DNA of 64,000 nt from Patiria pectinifera (taxonomy: Eukaryota; Echinodermata; Asteroidea; Valvatida; Asterinidae), in contig CM057149.1 of NCBI GenBank assembly GCA_029964075.1, forward strand, positions 10,240,465-10,304,464, in the 5' to 3' direction. Each line of letters begins with the position of its first letter. The first letter of the stretch is position 1. Position numbers and translations under genes: made by a program. Shown piece after piece: positions 12,201 through 25,125 of this stretch. Under the pieces are notes generated by a model. It saw only the letters and a program-made list of their open reading frames with translations. It was not told where the DNA came from and did not search any database.

Positions 12201-15200
12201 TCTATCTGCACATGTGCATAGGCAGGTAGAGGCTGACTGGAATCAACTGTGACAATTTCACTGCGCGTGGTGTGTAATATACGTGCATTATTGGATGAAC
12301 CGGTATGCTCCTGATGTTCACATCTTAAGGAATTGGGAATATATCTGTTCAGATGGTCTTGTGAATTTTGTCACTGGATTCTGTTGTTTCTTCCAGACAG
12401 TCGTGCTGGGTAAGAATTGAGAATTTTTTTTGTTCTGTCCTCTGATTGTGTTTAATTCATTCATTGGATCACGTCAGGCGTGTCGATAGTGTCGGCTCAA
12501 TAGGAACGTACTGTGCACGTGTACTGTGGTGTATATGGTATGGTTTGTTGTGATGTAGGAAGCTCCATTACATTCAGGGGTTCTTAGAAGTCAAACATTT
12601 AAGGTACGTTGCAAGGTAAGTGATATACATGTTTCATTTGAAATCTTGTTTTATTTTGAAGAATGATGTTTCTTGAGGTATTTGTTTAGATGACATTTCT
12701 TATTGTCATGTGCACTTCCAGGCAATGTGTATTTTTTTACACATATGTTTCAAATAAGGAATGGGGAAAAACCCACATCTTTCATATGTTATTGTCAATA
12801 AAACGATCAATTATTAATTTTATTATGTTAAAGTGGTTTCAAAATACATGTACTGTATCTTTGATTAAGAAACTATAATCCTTTTTCGACAAATAGATTT
12901 AATTTTATGCCTTTAGTCATTTGTACTAGGTTTAAGAGATGCACAAAAATACACTGAAGCCTGAGAGATCTAGCTGTCCAGCAGCTAAATTTAGTTTGGC
13001 ATTGAAATTAGGATTGTCAAGGTGACATGAATATAGGCCTATGCATGTCTTTCTTTGCTTGTTTCAGGGGTTTAACCACTAAAAATGCCAAGTGCTCCTT
13101 GTCTGTTTTAATCTGATAACCTTACCCTTTCAATCCTGCACATGGTCAGAAGCATTGTCATAATATTTATTGCTATGGACGCATTTACAATTACAATCAT
13201 TTCAGTTTGCTGTTAAATTGGTAAAGAAAATACATACATTTCAATGTGAATATTTCAGACATTAAAAATGCATCCCACTCCCAAAAATTAAGTGAGAAAA
13301 AAAATATTGGTGGTTTTTATAATACAGTATATTTTAATTTCATATTTTATTCTTTTTAATAGAAAAGTAACATGGATCTTGCTTTTCAGGTCAATAGATT
13401 TGCATAATTTAAGCCTCCTGTATGGCTTTATAATGATAACCTTCATTAATAAGAACTATTGATCTTCAAATATTGAGGTTGATTGATCGCAAGTGAATTG
13501 AAGGTCAAGGCTAATTTGAATAAAGGTCACATGAATCACTTGTACACTCGCACACTCACTCGGGCAGCTTTATAATTTACTTGTCGTTTTCCTTTGTGCA
13601 TGTACATGTAGGTACTCATGCTGTAATGCTTTTTAAAAGTAAATGTAAATGCACACAATGCAAAATGCAAAACTAAAACCTGGGTATATCCAAATTAACG
13701 AGCACATTTCTAGACTTCAGTTTGCTCAGAAAACATCTAAGTGTTTTACAGATTTTTGTTTTTAGGGGGGGGGGGGAGATGGGTTTCAAGCATTAGTCAT
13801 CATCCTGAATGCTTCAAGTGGAACAATATGTAAAAGCAATTGATCATGGTTCATTGGCTTCGCACTCGCAAGTCATGTGACCAGGAGAAGTCCAGACATT
13901 TCATCCATTAGATTCTGCTGTATTTAACAACAAATGATGGTGTTTGCCAGGTCATTGCTTTATCAGGGTATGGTTCAGTCATGGTTGTACTAAGCACAGC
14001 TCCATGGTTCAGTCAAGTATTCTGAGTGTCTTTTGGACACCATAGATTGATTTTGGACAGTTTTAGATTCCATCTTGTGTGGGTGTGTGTTTATCTTATA
14101 GCTCATTTATGTACATGTAGCAAAACATTTTTTTCAGGAAAAGTGACCATGTGCATTACATTAGGGTGACAATGACAAGAAAGGGATGTTTTGTTAACAT
14201 TTATCGATTAAGTTAAGAAAAAATTAGTCACAGAACATTGTAAAGGTTTTGTTTCAAAAGTTTAAAGGATTGGCTAAAGAAAATTTTAAATCTGTGTGCA
14301 AACACATGCACGTGTCTGGTATTGGCAATTTGTAAACACTTTCACCTTTTAGCAGTTTTTGACTCTCAGGATTAGAATCCTGGCAACAACATTGCTACTG
14401 AGAAGTTAGTGCCTTAATCTAAAAAAGTTAAATCTGTAATTCTGTGAATCATACGTGTACACCCTTGGGCTGAATTCAGACTTTCATTCTCGCGTCTCCA
14501 AATGAAATACAGTACATGTGCTACCAAATATAAGGGGAAAAAATGGGATAGTACAGATGTAGGAGGCAGCAAGAAATCGAAGACTGACTCGTCATATGAT
14601 GCCATGTAATATTCAATAACTCACTGCAGAATTGCATATACTACAACCGCTCTGCTGGTCTGTGGAGAAAAAAAAAATCAATATCACAAAGAGCCCCTTG
14701 GCTCGTGGCGTTCCCCATCTTCTTCTTTTCCGGCTTTCCTTTTTTTGTTTTGATAATCGAAAGGACTGGATATTATTGCCTGCCTTCAGGATGTTACAAA
14801 AATAACATCATTTTGCTTCTTGAAAATGTACTCTATAAGAATAAACAGCTCAATATTAGATGGGATTTAGCCAGCCTTCAATAATGTAGCCAGGTATATG
14901 TGCACTACAAATATTAAACTATACCATGCATAGACATTGCTTATGCTGATGGGTTTCAAAAATTGCGTCAAGTGTCATTTGAAGAATTGTTGGAGATGGT
15001 GAGGCGTAAGTTTGAGAGATTCCTTTCAATTTCCTTTTAGATTCTATCAGCTTACTTTCTTGTAACCTCAAGACAGGTATATTTCATTGTGTTGGTTTTC
15101 CTTTGCATTTATGAAAAACAAATTAAAACGTATTAAAAACCAAAAAAGTCTACAAAAAATGTATGTTCAAATTTTTTTAACCTAGAGGTGATTGAAAAAA

Positions 15201-15424
15201 TGTGACAGACAGGACAAAAATACTTAACAAATGGGTAAAATGTGACAGACGGGACAGAGTTTGAGATGAAATATCAGATCAACTATACATCAAAGGATAT
15301 TTTTATTTTACTTTCTAGGTGAGGTCACCTTGATAGAAGGTAGGAATTCAAGTTTGACCCAAAAAGATCTTTTCATATAAATAATACACCAACTTGTTCA
15401 TGTTTTTTTGTGACAGATGGGACA
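15201..15424 (+). repeat. Three spaced TGTGACAGA-YGGGACA words
   Basis: The words TGTGACAGACAGGACA (15201), TGTGACAGACGGGACA (15241) and TGTGACAGATGGGACA (15409) lie within 225 bp in the same direction. The sequence between them does not repeat, so this is not a simple tandem array. It may be a relic of a mobile element or a clustered binding site. No function can be assigned. Confidence 0.5.
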
Positions 15425-18400
15425 TTGGAACGTCGTTTTTTCAAAATGGTGCAAGACTGTGATGTTTCATCTTTTGGCAAAAAAATTCTAAAGTGATGGA
15501 TAAGGACGGCATCAGACTTCATAGTCGACCAAAAACAACATCTTTGAAGCTTAGGAACTGTAACAGAGGGGAACTCAAATTGCCATCACAAAATAGAGGA
15601 AAACGCTACTTCTGTTTCTCGAAACTTCAATCCTTGATAAAAATAAATCCGAGTGAAGTAAAAGAAAAGCAAAAACTGTTTCCAAAAGCTTGGTTTGTCT
15701 TCTCTCCAAGAAAAAATGATTTACTTGTAGAAAATGCACTATAAAAAAATTCATGAGTTTGCAACTCTTATCTGGAATTAACAGCAGTTGATTGGTTGTT
15801 GCTTCAAAGTCAAAGTACAATGTCCAGTAAACACATACTCATGATCCGTGCACAAACAATAGATGGTGTGCTTTCTGAGTACTTGCAAAAGCCCAGTAGA
15901 CAGGATACACTGCGTGTACATGTATGTACTGGTTCGTGTGCGCATGGCGCAAAGTAGCACAACTATTTTTTCTCTGATTTTACTCAGTGGGAGTGCATTT
16001 GAATGTCCCTTCAAGTGGTCCTCCGGGGGTTACCTGTGCTTGTCTATGGCGTCCATTACGCAGGCCATTGTACCATGCAAGTTTACAAAGTTTTCCACTA
16101 CGGTTGCTACAGTACATTTATTCTGTTCACTTGCATTGCATGACAAAATTCGGCAGTGTGCTTACAGTTGGCAATTGCTCACTATTGGATCATTTCCATG
16201 CAAAGCACGAGTTTGGAGTGTGTGAATTTTTGTCTGCCATCTGCCTCACTTAACAATCTTGGCGGGAAGCATGGCTGCGTCAGACTGTACTTGGCTGCGG
16301 CCGGCAATCACACATGCGCCTATGGGAGTAGCCAAATCCAAATCCACTTGCAAGTCGTAGCCAAGTAATTGGGATGTACCGTACATTGTAGCCCAGGCCA
16401 TGCACTGTACATCATGGCCCACAGCTGAGCAGCCCTTCAATGCAGAACCATTTGTAAGCTGGGTCAACATACCGTACATACTGGTAGGGCTGCATTGTCA
16501 TTCTAAAGAGTGAGACAGTTCATGTTTTTGAAAAGCTGTGTGTTTTTTTTTTAAAGCATTCCACTTTTAGATTTAAACATTGCCTTATTTACAACGAGAC
16601 TGTTAATCAATTTACAGTATATTAGTTTTGACCCCCAGACAAGAGACATTGGAGGAGAAGCTTTTCATTTTTTGACAATTCTTTGGTAGACTACACTTTG
16701 CATGTCTTGATCCATAGATTGATTCATTAAGCGCTACCCACTGTTCTTCTTCAATGCCATGGCCATGCTGCATGTTCAAACACACATGTCATGCAGGTGC
16801 ACGGCTGTGATTTGTCAATACAGCAAAGGGTGGAGCTCAGTCTATTGTTGATGCGATTCACTAAATCAAGGCTCGATCGTGTGCAATTTACCTGCGAACA
16901 AATTTGGCCTTAAATATACATGTTGTATAAATTGAGTTGCATATTGTGAAGCAGCCGTTATAAGTAGGGAATATATTCTCCCAAGATTTAGGTTCCTGAA
17001 CATACATGTACATATTGTACATGTAGCTGAATTTTGATTGGGGGGGGGGGGGTAGGAAATCACATTCAGATAACTATAGGCTGTATTCATGAGTAAACCA
17101 GGGCTCTGTAATGATGGCATTTTTTGGTACAAACAGCCGCATATCCCAGGTTATTGGCGTAATTTTATATGTTTCTATTTAAATCAAAACTTAGAATTCC
17201 ACAATCTTAAATTTTTATATATTGAGGTAAAGTTACATAACTGCTCCAATAAAATTAATATGATATATCTACCTTATTGACACCCAGAAAAGGGCTTCTT
17301 CACAGCGCCCTCATTGCTAAAAACAATATGGCCAGTATGTGAGTAGGAGTCCTTAAAAAATTTCTTGCTCTACGGTAATTCAGGTCCCCCAAATTATCTT
17401 GGCACAAATTGTCAAGTCTTATTTACAGACGTATTTGATTGTACATGATCAAGCATTGCTGAATATAACAATACCTTTGTGATTGGGTTCGTGTATGACC
17501 CGTGGTTCTGACAGAAATAAATGCTTTCGGCCTCACTCGTGACACTCTGGATGGCCGTCTGCATGATTTTAGGCTGGTGGAATTGTAAATCTGACAACCT
17601 TACACACTTCACAGTGCTGTACATTTCTGATATATTTTCATACAGTGCAGCTTTATCTTTGACAATATTCCATCTGATAAATTGGAAAGTCTCCTGGCAG
17701 AGATCCAAGCCAGTTTCCTGGCCTCAGCAGGGACGTGTTTAAGGCGCGCAATCCTTCATGTGTCTAGTGTTGACATTAGGTTTCATTTTACCTATTGCTT
17801 GATTCAGAAATGTCTTGTGTTCCAATCTCATTGATTGTCATTTGAAGATTAATTTACTGATGGCGACTGGGTAAGGGACAAACGAACTCTTCTGCAGTGA
17901 ACATGATGATTATCAGATTTCTGAAATAGCATTGTAATATTGTTTCATTCTCATGGCCAGATTTTTTATTGTAAGCGTGTTTATAATACAGGGAATGCTC
18001 TGAGATTTCTAGGTGGGTTTTTTATCTAGTTGTTTTCCCGTGACAGACAATTTGCATTTAGGCCTACATGTAGTTGTCTAAAATGAAAGAAATGTGAAAG
18101 AAAAATCTCCAAAAATTTAGAATATATATGTTCTCTACTGAAAATAGTATTCATAAATAACTAAGACAGCTTACCCATCCCTATTGGTCGAGAGCCCGTC
18201 ACATGGGTGGTTTTAAACGGTTGATAAAACACAGGCTGGCTGGTTTTGAACACTTTTCCATGTAATGTTTATCACATGAATATTCATGAAATGTCACATG
18301 ACATTTGGACTAAAACCTTCCTTTTACCCTATTATTGGTTGAACATTCACAGTCTCCACTTAAGCATGCACAATACTACATGTACCATTGAGTTTGTATT

Positions 18401-20159
18401 TCATAAGAGTCCTAAATTCACACTGCACGGCACCGCCACATCGCGCAGGATGCACCATGCGGCATGCGCACCATCCTCCATATAAGGAGATGTTTAGGAC
18501 TACCGTACTCACGAGAGGCACTTACATAAATGTACATACTACATACATCATAGCTAAAGGGGTGGTTTAGAAAACATGAAGGAACAATGTTGAACAATAT
18601 CGTTGCAAATTTATAATTTTTGACTTGTTTTGACTTTTTTACTCAAAAGTATTTATCTTAAATAAATATTAAACAGGTAAGTTTAAAACCGGCTCATGGG
18701 CCTGGTTGCCAATAATTCCCCTTGTTTTCAGCTTGGGCCATTATCAGTGTCCAGGCCCCTGATGAGCCAGCCAAGCACATATTTATTCCCTTGATTAAAC
18801 TTACAATGTTAATAACTCAAATCAACCTTTAGGTCAGAAAGAAGATCCTGAATTCCTGAAAAATGGCATTCAGCTGGCGGCATCGTTCAGGTGTCAGTCA
18901 GCAATATATGGCTTGGACTGTTTTGCCTGATTTCCATATTACCGGTAGGTTTTGGCCAAATGTGAATATGGCCAGAGAATTGCTACACGTACACGTTATG
19001 TAAGCCTACACTCCAGTCCATAATGAATTGGATTGCTTCATTTGCACAGGTGTAACTCCTCAAGATTTATAGCAAGAATTTTTTATGTTGTCTTTTCTTA
19101 ACTTTTTTCCTTGGGTTTTGAAACAAAAAAGATTGACTGGTCAACTACTCTGTCTCTTACATTTTTACATGTTATGCCTCTGGTGTCTGAAACCCAAGGT
19201 AATTTCATTATCATCTTTGTTCTTATTATTATGTGAATTGATGTTTTTTTTATGAAAATAGGAAATCTTAGAATTACATGAGCCTTTTGAAAAGAAAAAA
19301 AGAAAGATTTGTAAGCTGTAAGACATAAGTCAGATTATATTGCCATCGCATAAGTCAAAAAATTCTTACAGTTTATTTGCACAAATTGGAAGACCTACAA
19401 GTTTAAAATGCAGCGTTAGTCCAGACATGTTACAACGTGTTTTTCAGCTGCAATTGCAAACACAGCCTCCAGGGAAGATTGTGCCAGTAATGATGATCAA
19501 GTACTTAGACTAGATCAAATAGCAGATGAGTAATATATACCAGTGCATCATGTTAAACATGATAAATTGAATTGATTAACTTCATGCATACCCACTAGTT
19601 AAACATTCCTTTAAGTTTAACATCTTCAAAGTGGGAGTGATGTAAGATTTCAACAGTCTCTGGATGACTGAGGATGGTGACACTGATCTGTGTCTCTCTG
19701 GGGGACAGAAACACTCTCTCTGATCAGTTCTGGCGTTTGTCACGATCGTTCATGTTGGGTGTGATGCATATTCTCCCTTGGCTCGATACAGTTTGTATCT
19801 TCGTTTCTTTGGACTGTCAATTTCTCTTCCTTTCATCTTCTGACTTCTCGTCTTGGTTTTCAGTTCCTACTTTGTTTGCATTGCTCTTGGTATTTCAAAT
19901 ATGGGATTGACACATCCCCTTGGGTTTCTGACATCCAGTAGAGTGTTGCTTTTTTCTCCAACGGCCTGAAAACTAAATACAAGTTTGGCATATGAAGGGT
20001 TTTGGTCATGTGAACCCTCTGAACCGAACTTATATCATTGGTACCGGTACATGTGCACATGCATTGCTTTACTTTGTATTCTAGTACAGTATGTCTTATA
20101 ATATTGCTGTACTGATGCATTGAGACAAAGGTAGGCCTACTCCTTTGAAAGGTTAATTT

Positions 20160-20450
20160 GTCCTGTGCTCAGGTTGGTGTAGCAGTACCGGTACTTTCCT
20201 TGCCTTCCTTCGCTGTGACCCGGGTTCAATTCCTGCCTCGGCCAATATGTGGATTGGGTTTTCAGTCCCTACCTGATTCCATGGGTTTTCCTCAGAATAT
20301 TTTTCTGGGGTTTTTCCTCCCAAATCTAAAACTGTAATTTCCTCACATTGTCTTCTCTTTACTGGGCAGAATGGGAAACCAGTGGAATCTTGGCTACCCA
20401 GTTAAAATAAGAAATAAATAAATAACTAAATAAATGAATAAATAAATTTA
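20160..20450 (+). mobile_element. SINE copy, family 1
   Basis: The copy has the head GGTTGGTGTAGCAGT, the B box CGGGTTCAATTCC, the block GGATTGGGTTTTCAGTCCC, then CTGGGGTTTTTCCTCCCAAA and TGTAATTTCCTCACATTGTC. It ends in an AAATAAATAAATAA-rich tail. The blocks match the copies at 9113 and 22640 in the same order. A tRNA origin is inferred from the A-box and B-box like words. Exact ends are not certain. Confidence 0.65.
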
Positions 20451-21429
20451 AAAATTGTTGTGTTTCTCTGATTGTATAATGTTGAGTATGATTATTTACT
20501 GGCGGCTGTTGTAAACAATTCTTAAAGCATTCAATACTGCACCATAACCCCGTACTGCACACTGTCAGTTTGAATTGAAAACCATCTTTTTTGCAAAATT
20601 TATTTTTCATCTCAGTTGTATGAAATTGAGTTATATTGTGTTTGTGACAGGACAAATGTTGTGTGCGTGTTTTCTTGTAAATTGATTTTGCACCTGGTCG
20701 GAAGCCTTATCTTTAGAAGCCCATCCTTTCTGATCATGATTGTTCAGGGTTTGGGATATGATGGATACAAGTAATTTGCATCTGTGGCTAGGGATATGGA
20801 CTAATCCATTAGCCACAATGAGAAGCCATTATTGAGGTTGCACCTTGCTCAAACACTTGCCATACACTTTTGTCTAATAGGCATTTGCTATTTGCCACAC
20901 TGCATGCTCATTTCAAATTTGAGAAGGCATGTGACATGCACTTGACCATCTCTCAAGGCTTCTTAGTTTGTAAATACTGTTGGATTAGTCTGCAAGGTAC
21001 TGTGAAGTGACCTTTCTGAATGACTGAATTGGATCATCATTTATGTGGCTTTGAAAGATCAGGATTATTACTAAAATTGGGGCAAATGAAATTACACTTG
21101 GGCATTAAGATGATAATATCTGTGATTGGCATTGATAATGAATGCTCGGTGTTGATTCCTGGAGGTACCGTACATGTAGATCTGGAGTTTGGTAAAAATA
21201 TCACACATTCACTTGAATTGCCCTGGAACATGCATGCACAAATAATAAATAAATACATAAATAAATAAATAAAAAAAATAAAAAATAAACCAAAATTACA
21301 TACTTTTGTCTGTAAATTTGTGGCATTTTTGCTTTTTGAATTTGGAGGTGGGGTTGTGGTGGTAGTTACATACCATTACCCCGGTATGTGCCGTGCTTTT
21401 TGCTTGGTTCAAAGCACAGAGTGCACAGT

Positions 21430-21549
21430 CCTTTAATACACGTAGTTCATCACACTTTGGTTTTCTGATTAGCATGTAGATTACATATCCCTTTAATACA
21501 CGTAGTTCATCACACTTTGGTTCTCTGATTAGCATGTGGATTACATGTA
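21430..21549. repeat. 60-bp tandem duplication, two copies
   Basis: The unit beginning CCTTTAATACACGTAGTTCA occurs at 21430-21489 and again, head to tail, at 21490-21549. The two copies differ at only a handful of positions (such as GTTTTC/GTTCTC and GTAGA/GTGGA). The unit length is exactly 60, so reading frames are preserved across it, but no known protein is encoded. Confidence 0.85.
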
Positions 21550-21956
21550 CATGTCCTTGAGGAGAAAAGGGGATTGTAAAAGAATCATAAAATGTGCCTT
21601 TAAGCCTCCAATGGCAGAATTACCCCTGGAGATCCTATTTCACGTTAAAAGCTGACAAACTTCCCAAATCCTGCGAGAGTGATTCCACATACAGCCAGAT
21701 GTCATTAACAAGCCTCACTGCAATCTGGCTACATGTACTCAAAGAGTTTCTGTTCCTTCTCATTCTTGGCAGTTCATCTAGACATAATGATCAGCATCAT
21801 CCAGGGATATAGTTGCAGTTATATAAAGCTGTGAAATTGAGCAGGGATACAGCCAGACTTTCAGCTATGAATCGTTGAAAATTAATTGTCTCCTTAGGTT
21901 GCATTAGTTGTGAGTAAGGAATGGTGACCAATCACTATTATACCAGCTGACCTGAG

Positions 21957-22115
21957 AAGCTTGGTGGTCAAGTGGTTGAGGCATCCACAATGAAAGCAGG
22001 AGGTCCTGGGTTCAAGTCCCACTGAGCAAACTCTTCAAAAACTCACAGACTGCAGTATTTGCTCATAAAAGTACCGGTACGTTTGTGAAAAGAAAAGCCC
22101 TAAATTAAAATGTAC
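21957..22115 (+). mobile_element. tRNA-derived SINE copy, family 2
   Basis: The head has an A-box like word (TGGTCAAGTGG) and a B box (GGGTTCAAGTCCC), followed by CACTGAGCAAACTCTTC and a body ending GCCCTAAATTAAAATG. The block order is repeated at 59995-60155. A minus-strand relative of the tRNA-like head is at 56670-56735. It is not a functional tRNA gene because no acceptor stem closes. Confidence 0.55.
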
Positions 22116-22639
22116 TGATGCAAATAACACAAGCCTGCAATTTTTTATCAAGAGTAAGATTGTGCGATGTGGGGATAAATTAGCAATCCAATTGATGCAT
22201 GCATGCATCTTAGCGCTTTATATTTAACCTTGAGGATTTACCAGGGCTTCCATTGCTTACGTACACAGTTTGCTGATGATGAATAGAGGTGAATAAGTTG
22301 TGCAGTGTACTGTGAAGTACAAGCTAAATATTAGGAACAGTCATATTGGATGTGCGCATGGACTGTAGAGGGAGGTGTGTCACCTATAAATAAACCATTC
22401 CAGATTTGGCCAGATTTGTGTCTCCCCCATTTAGAATATTGTAACATTAATGTCTATGATGCCACACTGTATGTTTCTGCTGCAGGTGCTGTCCTTTAAA
22501 AGTGAAGTGCAAACATTTCAGATTTGTATCAGTCATTTGGTTGCACAGTTGATGGCTGTGATTGGTCAAAACATCATGGGGCAGGGCTTTATGATTGGTT
22601 AAAACCAAAGTCAGGGCACTCACATCTATCATGGAATCA

Positions 22640-22905
22640 CAGTGGTCCTTTCCTCGCCTTCCACGTCCATGGCATGGGTTCAATTCTTGCCCTGGTCCAC
22701 GTGTGGATTGGGTTTTCAGTCCCAACCTGATTTTGCAGGCTTCCCCAGAATATTCTTCTGGGGTTTTCCTCCCACAAACCTGTAATTTCTTCTCATTGTC
22801 TTCTCTCTACAGTTTCTTCAGGCTTCTGAGCTTCAGTGCCTAGCAGTGCATGTTGGGTGCTTAAAATTGAGGAATCCTTGGTTTCATTAATAAAGAAAAC
22901 TAATA
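22640..22905 (+). mobile_element. SINE copy, family 1
   Basis: B-box like word GGGTTCAATTCTTG, then GTGGATTGGGTTTTCAGTCC, TCTGGGGTTTTCCTCCCACA, CTGTAATTTCTTCTCATTGT and GAGGAATCCTTGGTTTCATT with an A-rich tail. It matches the copies at 9113 and 20160 block by block. It has no coding content of its own. Confidence 0.65.
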
Positions 22906-24038
22906 ATAAGAAAAGCTGCGGTAGAGTGTGACTTTTGCCAAGGATCATGAAACCATGACAGTTAAAATGACGGCATAAGTGTTTTTTACAAGTACGGTGA
23001 TGCAACATTACGTTGCTATGTGCTTGTCTGCAGTCTGTCCTGTCACAGGTGGCCTATTCAATTTAGTCATGCCAGCGCTCAGCGTTGGAATGATTTGGTG
23101 GTTAAGAATCTACCTCCAAGTCCAGCCACTCTTTGATTCCATTTGCATGTAATCAGACAGAGATCGTAGGACATGGTTCCAAGCATTCATGCCAATCCAC
23201 ATATCCAACTTGATTCTATTTGTAACTCTCTTGCAGTTGCACTTTTCATCAGCGTCCACTACCGGTACATACGTCAGTATGCCATTTACTATTCCCATCC
23301 CGCTGTGATGCCAATTATTCATTTCCCTGCTGCATCTTTGAGCCAGAATTGCTATTTCATTGAGGTGTTATTTCACTCACTCGTTACTGCTCACTACAAA
23401 GTACAGTGATCTATGGCTCAGGTTGCTGATATTTATTTCCCATGTCATTGTCTGCTGAGATTCGTTTTAGCTTTACCTGTCCGCCTACTTCAATTAAGCC
23501 TTGATGCAGGTTGAGAGTGTTGTTGTCAGGGTTTGATAATAGAATGTCAACATTGCATTTGCAAAATAACAAGCCAAGGCATTATAAACTGAATAAAAAT
23601 GTGCAATACAAACCCGAAATTTGACATTTTCCCTTTAAACAGAGGAATAATTGCTTTTTTCCTTCTGGTTGATTGTATTTGTCATTAGCCATGTTGTTGT
23701 GGTTTGATTGCTCAAGTAATTGAAGAGTGACAATTGATGGAGTGTCCCGTTCACTTGATAATTATGAGCGAGTGAGCTGTCAAGTTTGTACACACACTCT
23801 GATTTTACCATAACCAGATGACATGCATTCTTTTTAGCCTATCTGTGGTGTTAATTTTGAGCTGTGTGCTTAAATTATTTTTTGAATGAGGTGAATGTTT
23901 AATCAGATTTGTCAGAAAACAGCCTTTAAGTTAGATGATAATTCCTAGAAACGACAACTTTTGTTGTGATACATTGACACATTATGTAACATTTCTCCAA
24001 TGTAATTTTCTGTATTTCTTGTTTTTTTTCCCCCTCAG

Positions 24039-24228
24039 ATTAGCTGGACAGATCTTGTACAAGGAAAAGGATAGCAGTCACAACCACACACCCGCATCCC
24101 TCAGCTAACCGTCACATCAGAAGAGTGCTACTTAAACATTTAGTGAATCTCTACATTGGATCACCGACCCACCTTTCAGTCTAGTATCGGGAGCATTCGA
24201 GTGAGCACGTTTACAAGAAACGAGCACA
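24039..24228 (+). other. Candidate synapsin 5' UTR exon
   Basis: A strong polypyrimidine tract and acceptor (TTTTTTTTCCCCCTCAG) end at 24038. A plausible donor (CACA|GTAAGTA) lies at 24229. The interval has no long frame and precedes the synapsin coding start by about 670 bases. A second acceptor (GCGTTTTGCCCAG) ends at 24873, 25 bases before the ATG. A spliced 5' UTR of 24039-24228 joined to 24874 is therefore possible. It is inferred only from splice-site consensus, with no transcript evidence. Confidence 0.3.
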
Positions 24229-24898
24229 GTAAGTACCCTGGATCCCTATCAAGAACACAAGTCTAGCTTTAAAGGCCCCAGCATTTTGGAATTGACCATG
24301 TGTGATGATGGATCTAGATTCTAGAGTGTGTCTGATGCGCTACATTGCCTAAGTAGCTCCTCATGGATTATTCCCGTTGGTGTCCTCACAAGGAATCTGC
24401 AGCTTTGTGTGAGACAACATACTTTCTCTTGATGAGTGGAAATCACACAAGCTACTGTATTGATTACTGATGCTTTTAAGGTATGCTTTACAGGCTCCTG
24501 TCAAATGCAAGGAAATAGTTGCAAATTGATGTAAATTGAAGTTCCTCATGGAAATATTTGTCTCGCAATTCTCTACTTCAAAGGATTGTGTTGTGCTGTG
24601 TCACATCTTGTTTGCCGGAGGTGATATTTTGTGAATTATCGTCCAGCTTCTGGATATCACCATTTTCTATGAGATACTTTTCCCTGGCGATTCATAACCA
24701 ATCGTTCTAATCATCAAAACGAGCGTGAAGTGTAGTAGCCGTCTGGTTTCCCCCGCGAGGTATCTTCCTACGATTGATGATCCCTAACACACTCTGAGAA
24801 TAATTCCATACTTCGCTTCACCAGAGCATAATTGGATCACCTTATCTCGTATTAGTGTCTGCGTTTTGCCCAGAACACCACAGCATTTTTCGGCCACC

Positions 24899-25125
24899 AT
24901 GAATTTCCTTCGGCGACGTTTTTCAGACCCAAACTCGCTGGGCAATGTCCCCAATGGATATTTTCAGAATATCGGATCTGATGATACCAGAGAAAAGACT
25001 CTGGCAGCTGCATCTGTTCCTCCTAAGAGAGATCTTGGCTTCTTGAGTTCATTAACGACAGGCAAACAGCAGGAGAGAACCAAGTGTAAGACGTTACTGG
25101 TCATTGATGACCAACACACAGACTG
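24899..25125 (+). CDS. SYN: Synapsin, first coding exon (domain A to start of domain C)
   Basis: Synapsins are neuronal phosphoproteins that tether synaptic vesicles and regulate their release. The exon opens with MNFLRRRFSD, the family's domain A signature, with the conserved kinase site RRxS at Ser9 (PKA/CaMKI target in vertebrates). NVPNGYF follows at residues 17-23. The exon then runs through a short unconserved linker (about residues 25-60), much shorter than vertebrate domain B, into KTLLVIDDQHTDW (residues 63-75), the first strand of the ATP-grasp-like domain C. The ATG at 24899 has an ideal context (GCCACCATG); an in-frame upstream stretch has no other ATG. The donor TG|GTGAGT at 25126 leaves phase 2. 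The end point (HTDW) matches, to my knowledge, the first coding exon of vertebrate synapsins. The rest of the gene is not seen in this window. Confidence 0.93.

Larger units (their letters stand above)
9483..20159. other. Long noncoding stretch with minor repeats
   Basis: No gene is recognised in these 10.7 kb. The longest frames (for example 15493-15744 and 15863-16225, both +) match no family known to me. Features inside are listed separately: a GC-richer patch with a perfect hairpin near 12.1 kb, and three TGTGACAGAY-GGGACA words near 15.2-15.4 kb. There are also poly-G or poly-C runs near 10612, 13766 and 17040, and a CpG-containing stretch near 18420-18480. It may be 5' flank or a 5' UTR intron of synapsin. 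Confidence 0.5.

Noticed and set aside
15863-16253. 120-codon and 88-codon overlapping frames
   Set aside because: Several frames on both strands overlap the same stretch with no domain, signal peptide or splice logic; most likely chance in a stop-poor region.
21960-22030. tRNA gene suggested by A-box and B-box words
   Set aside because: No acceptor stem or anticodon arm closes, and the same head recurs with a shared tail at 59995, so it is a SINE.
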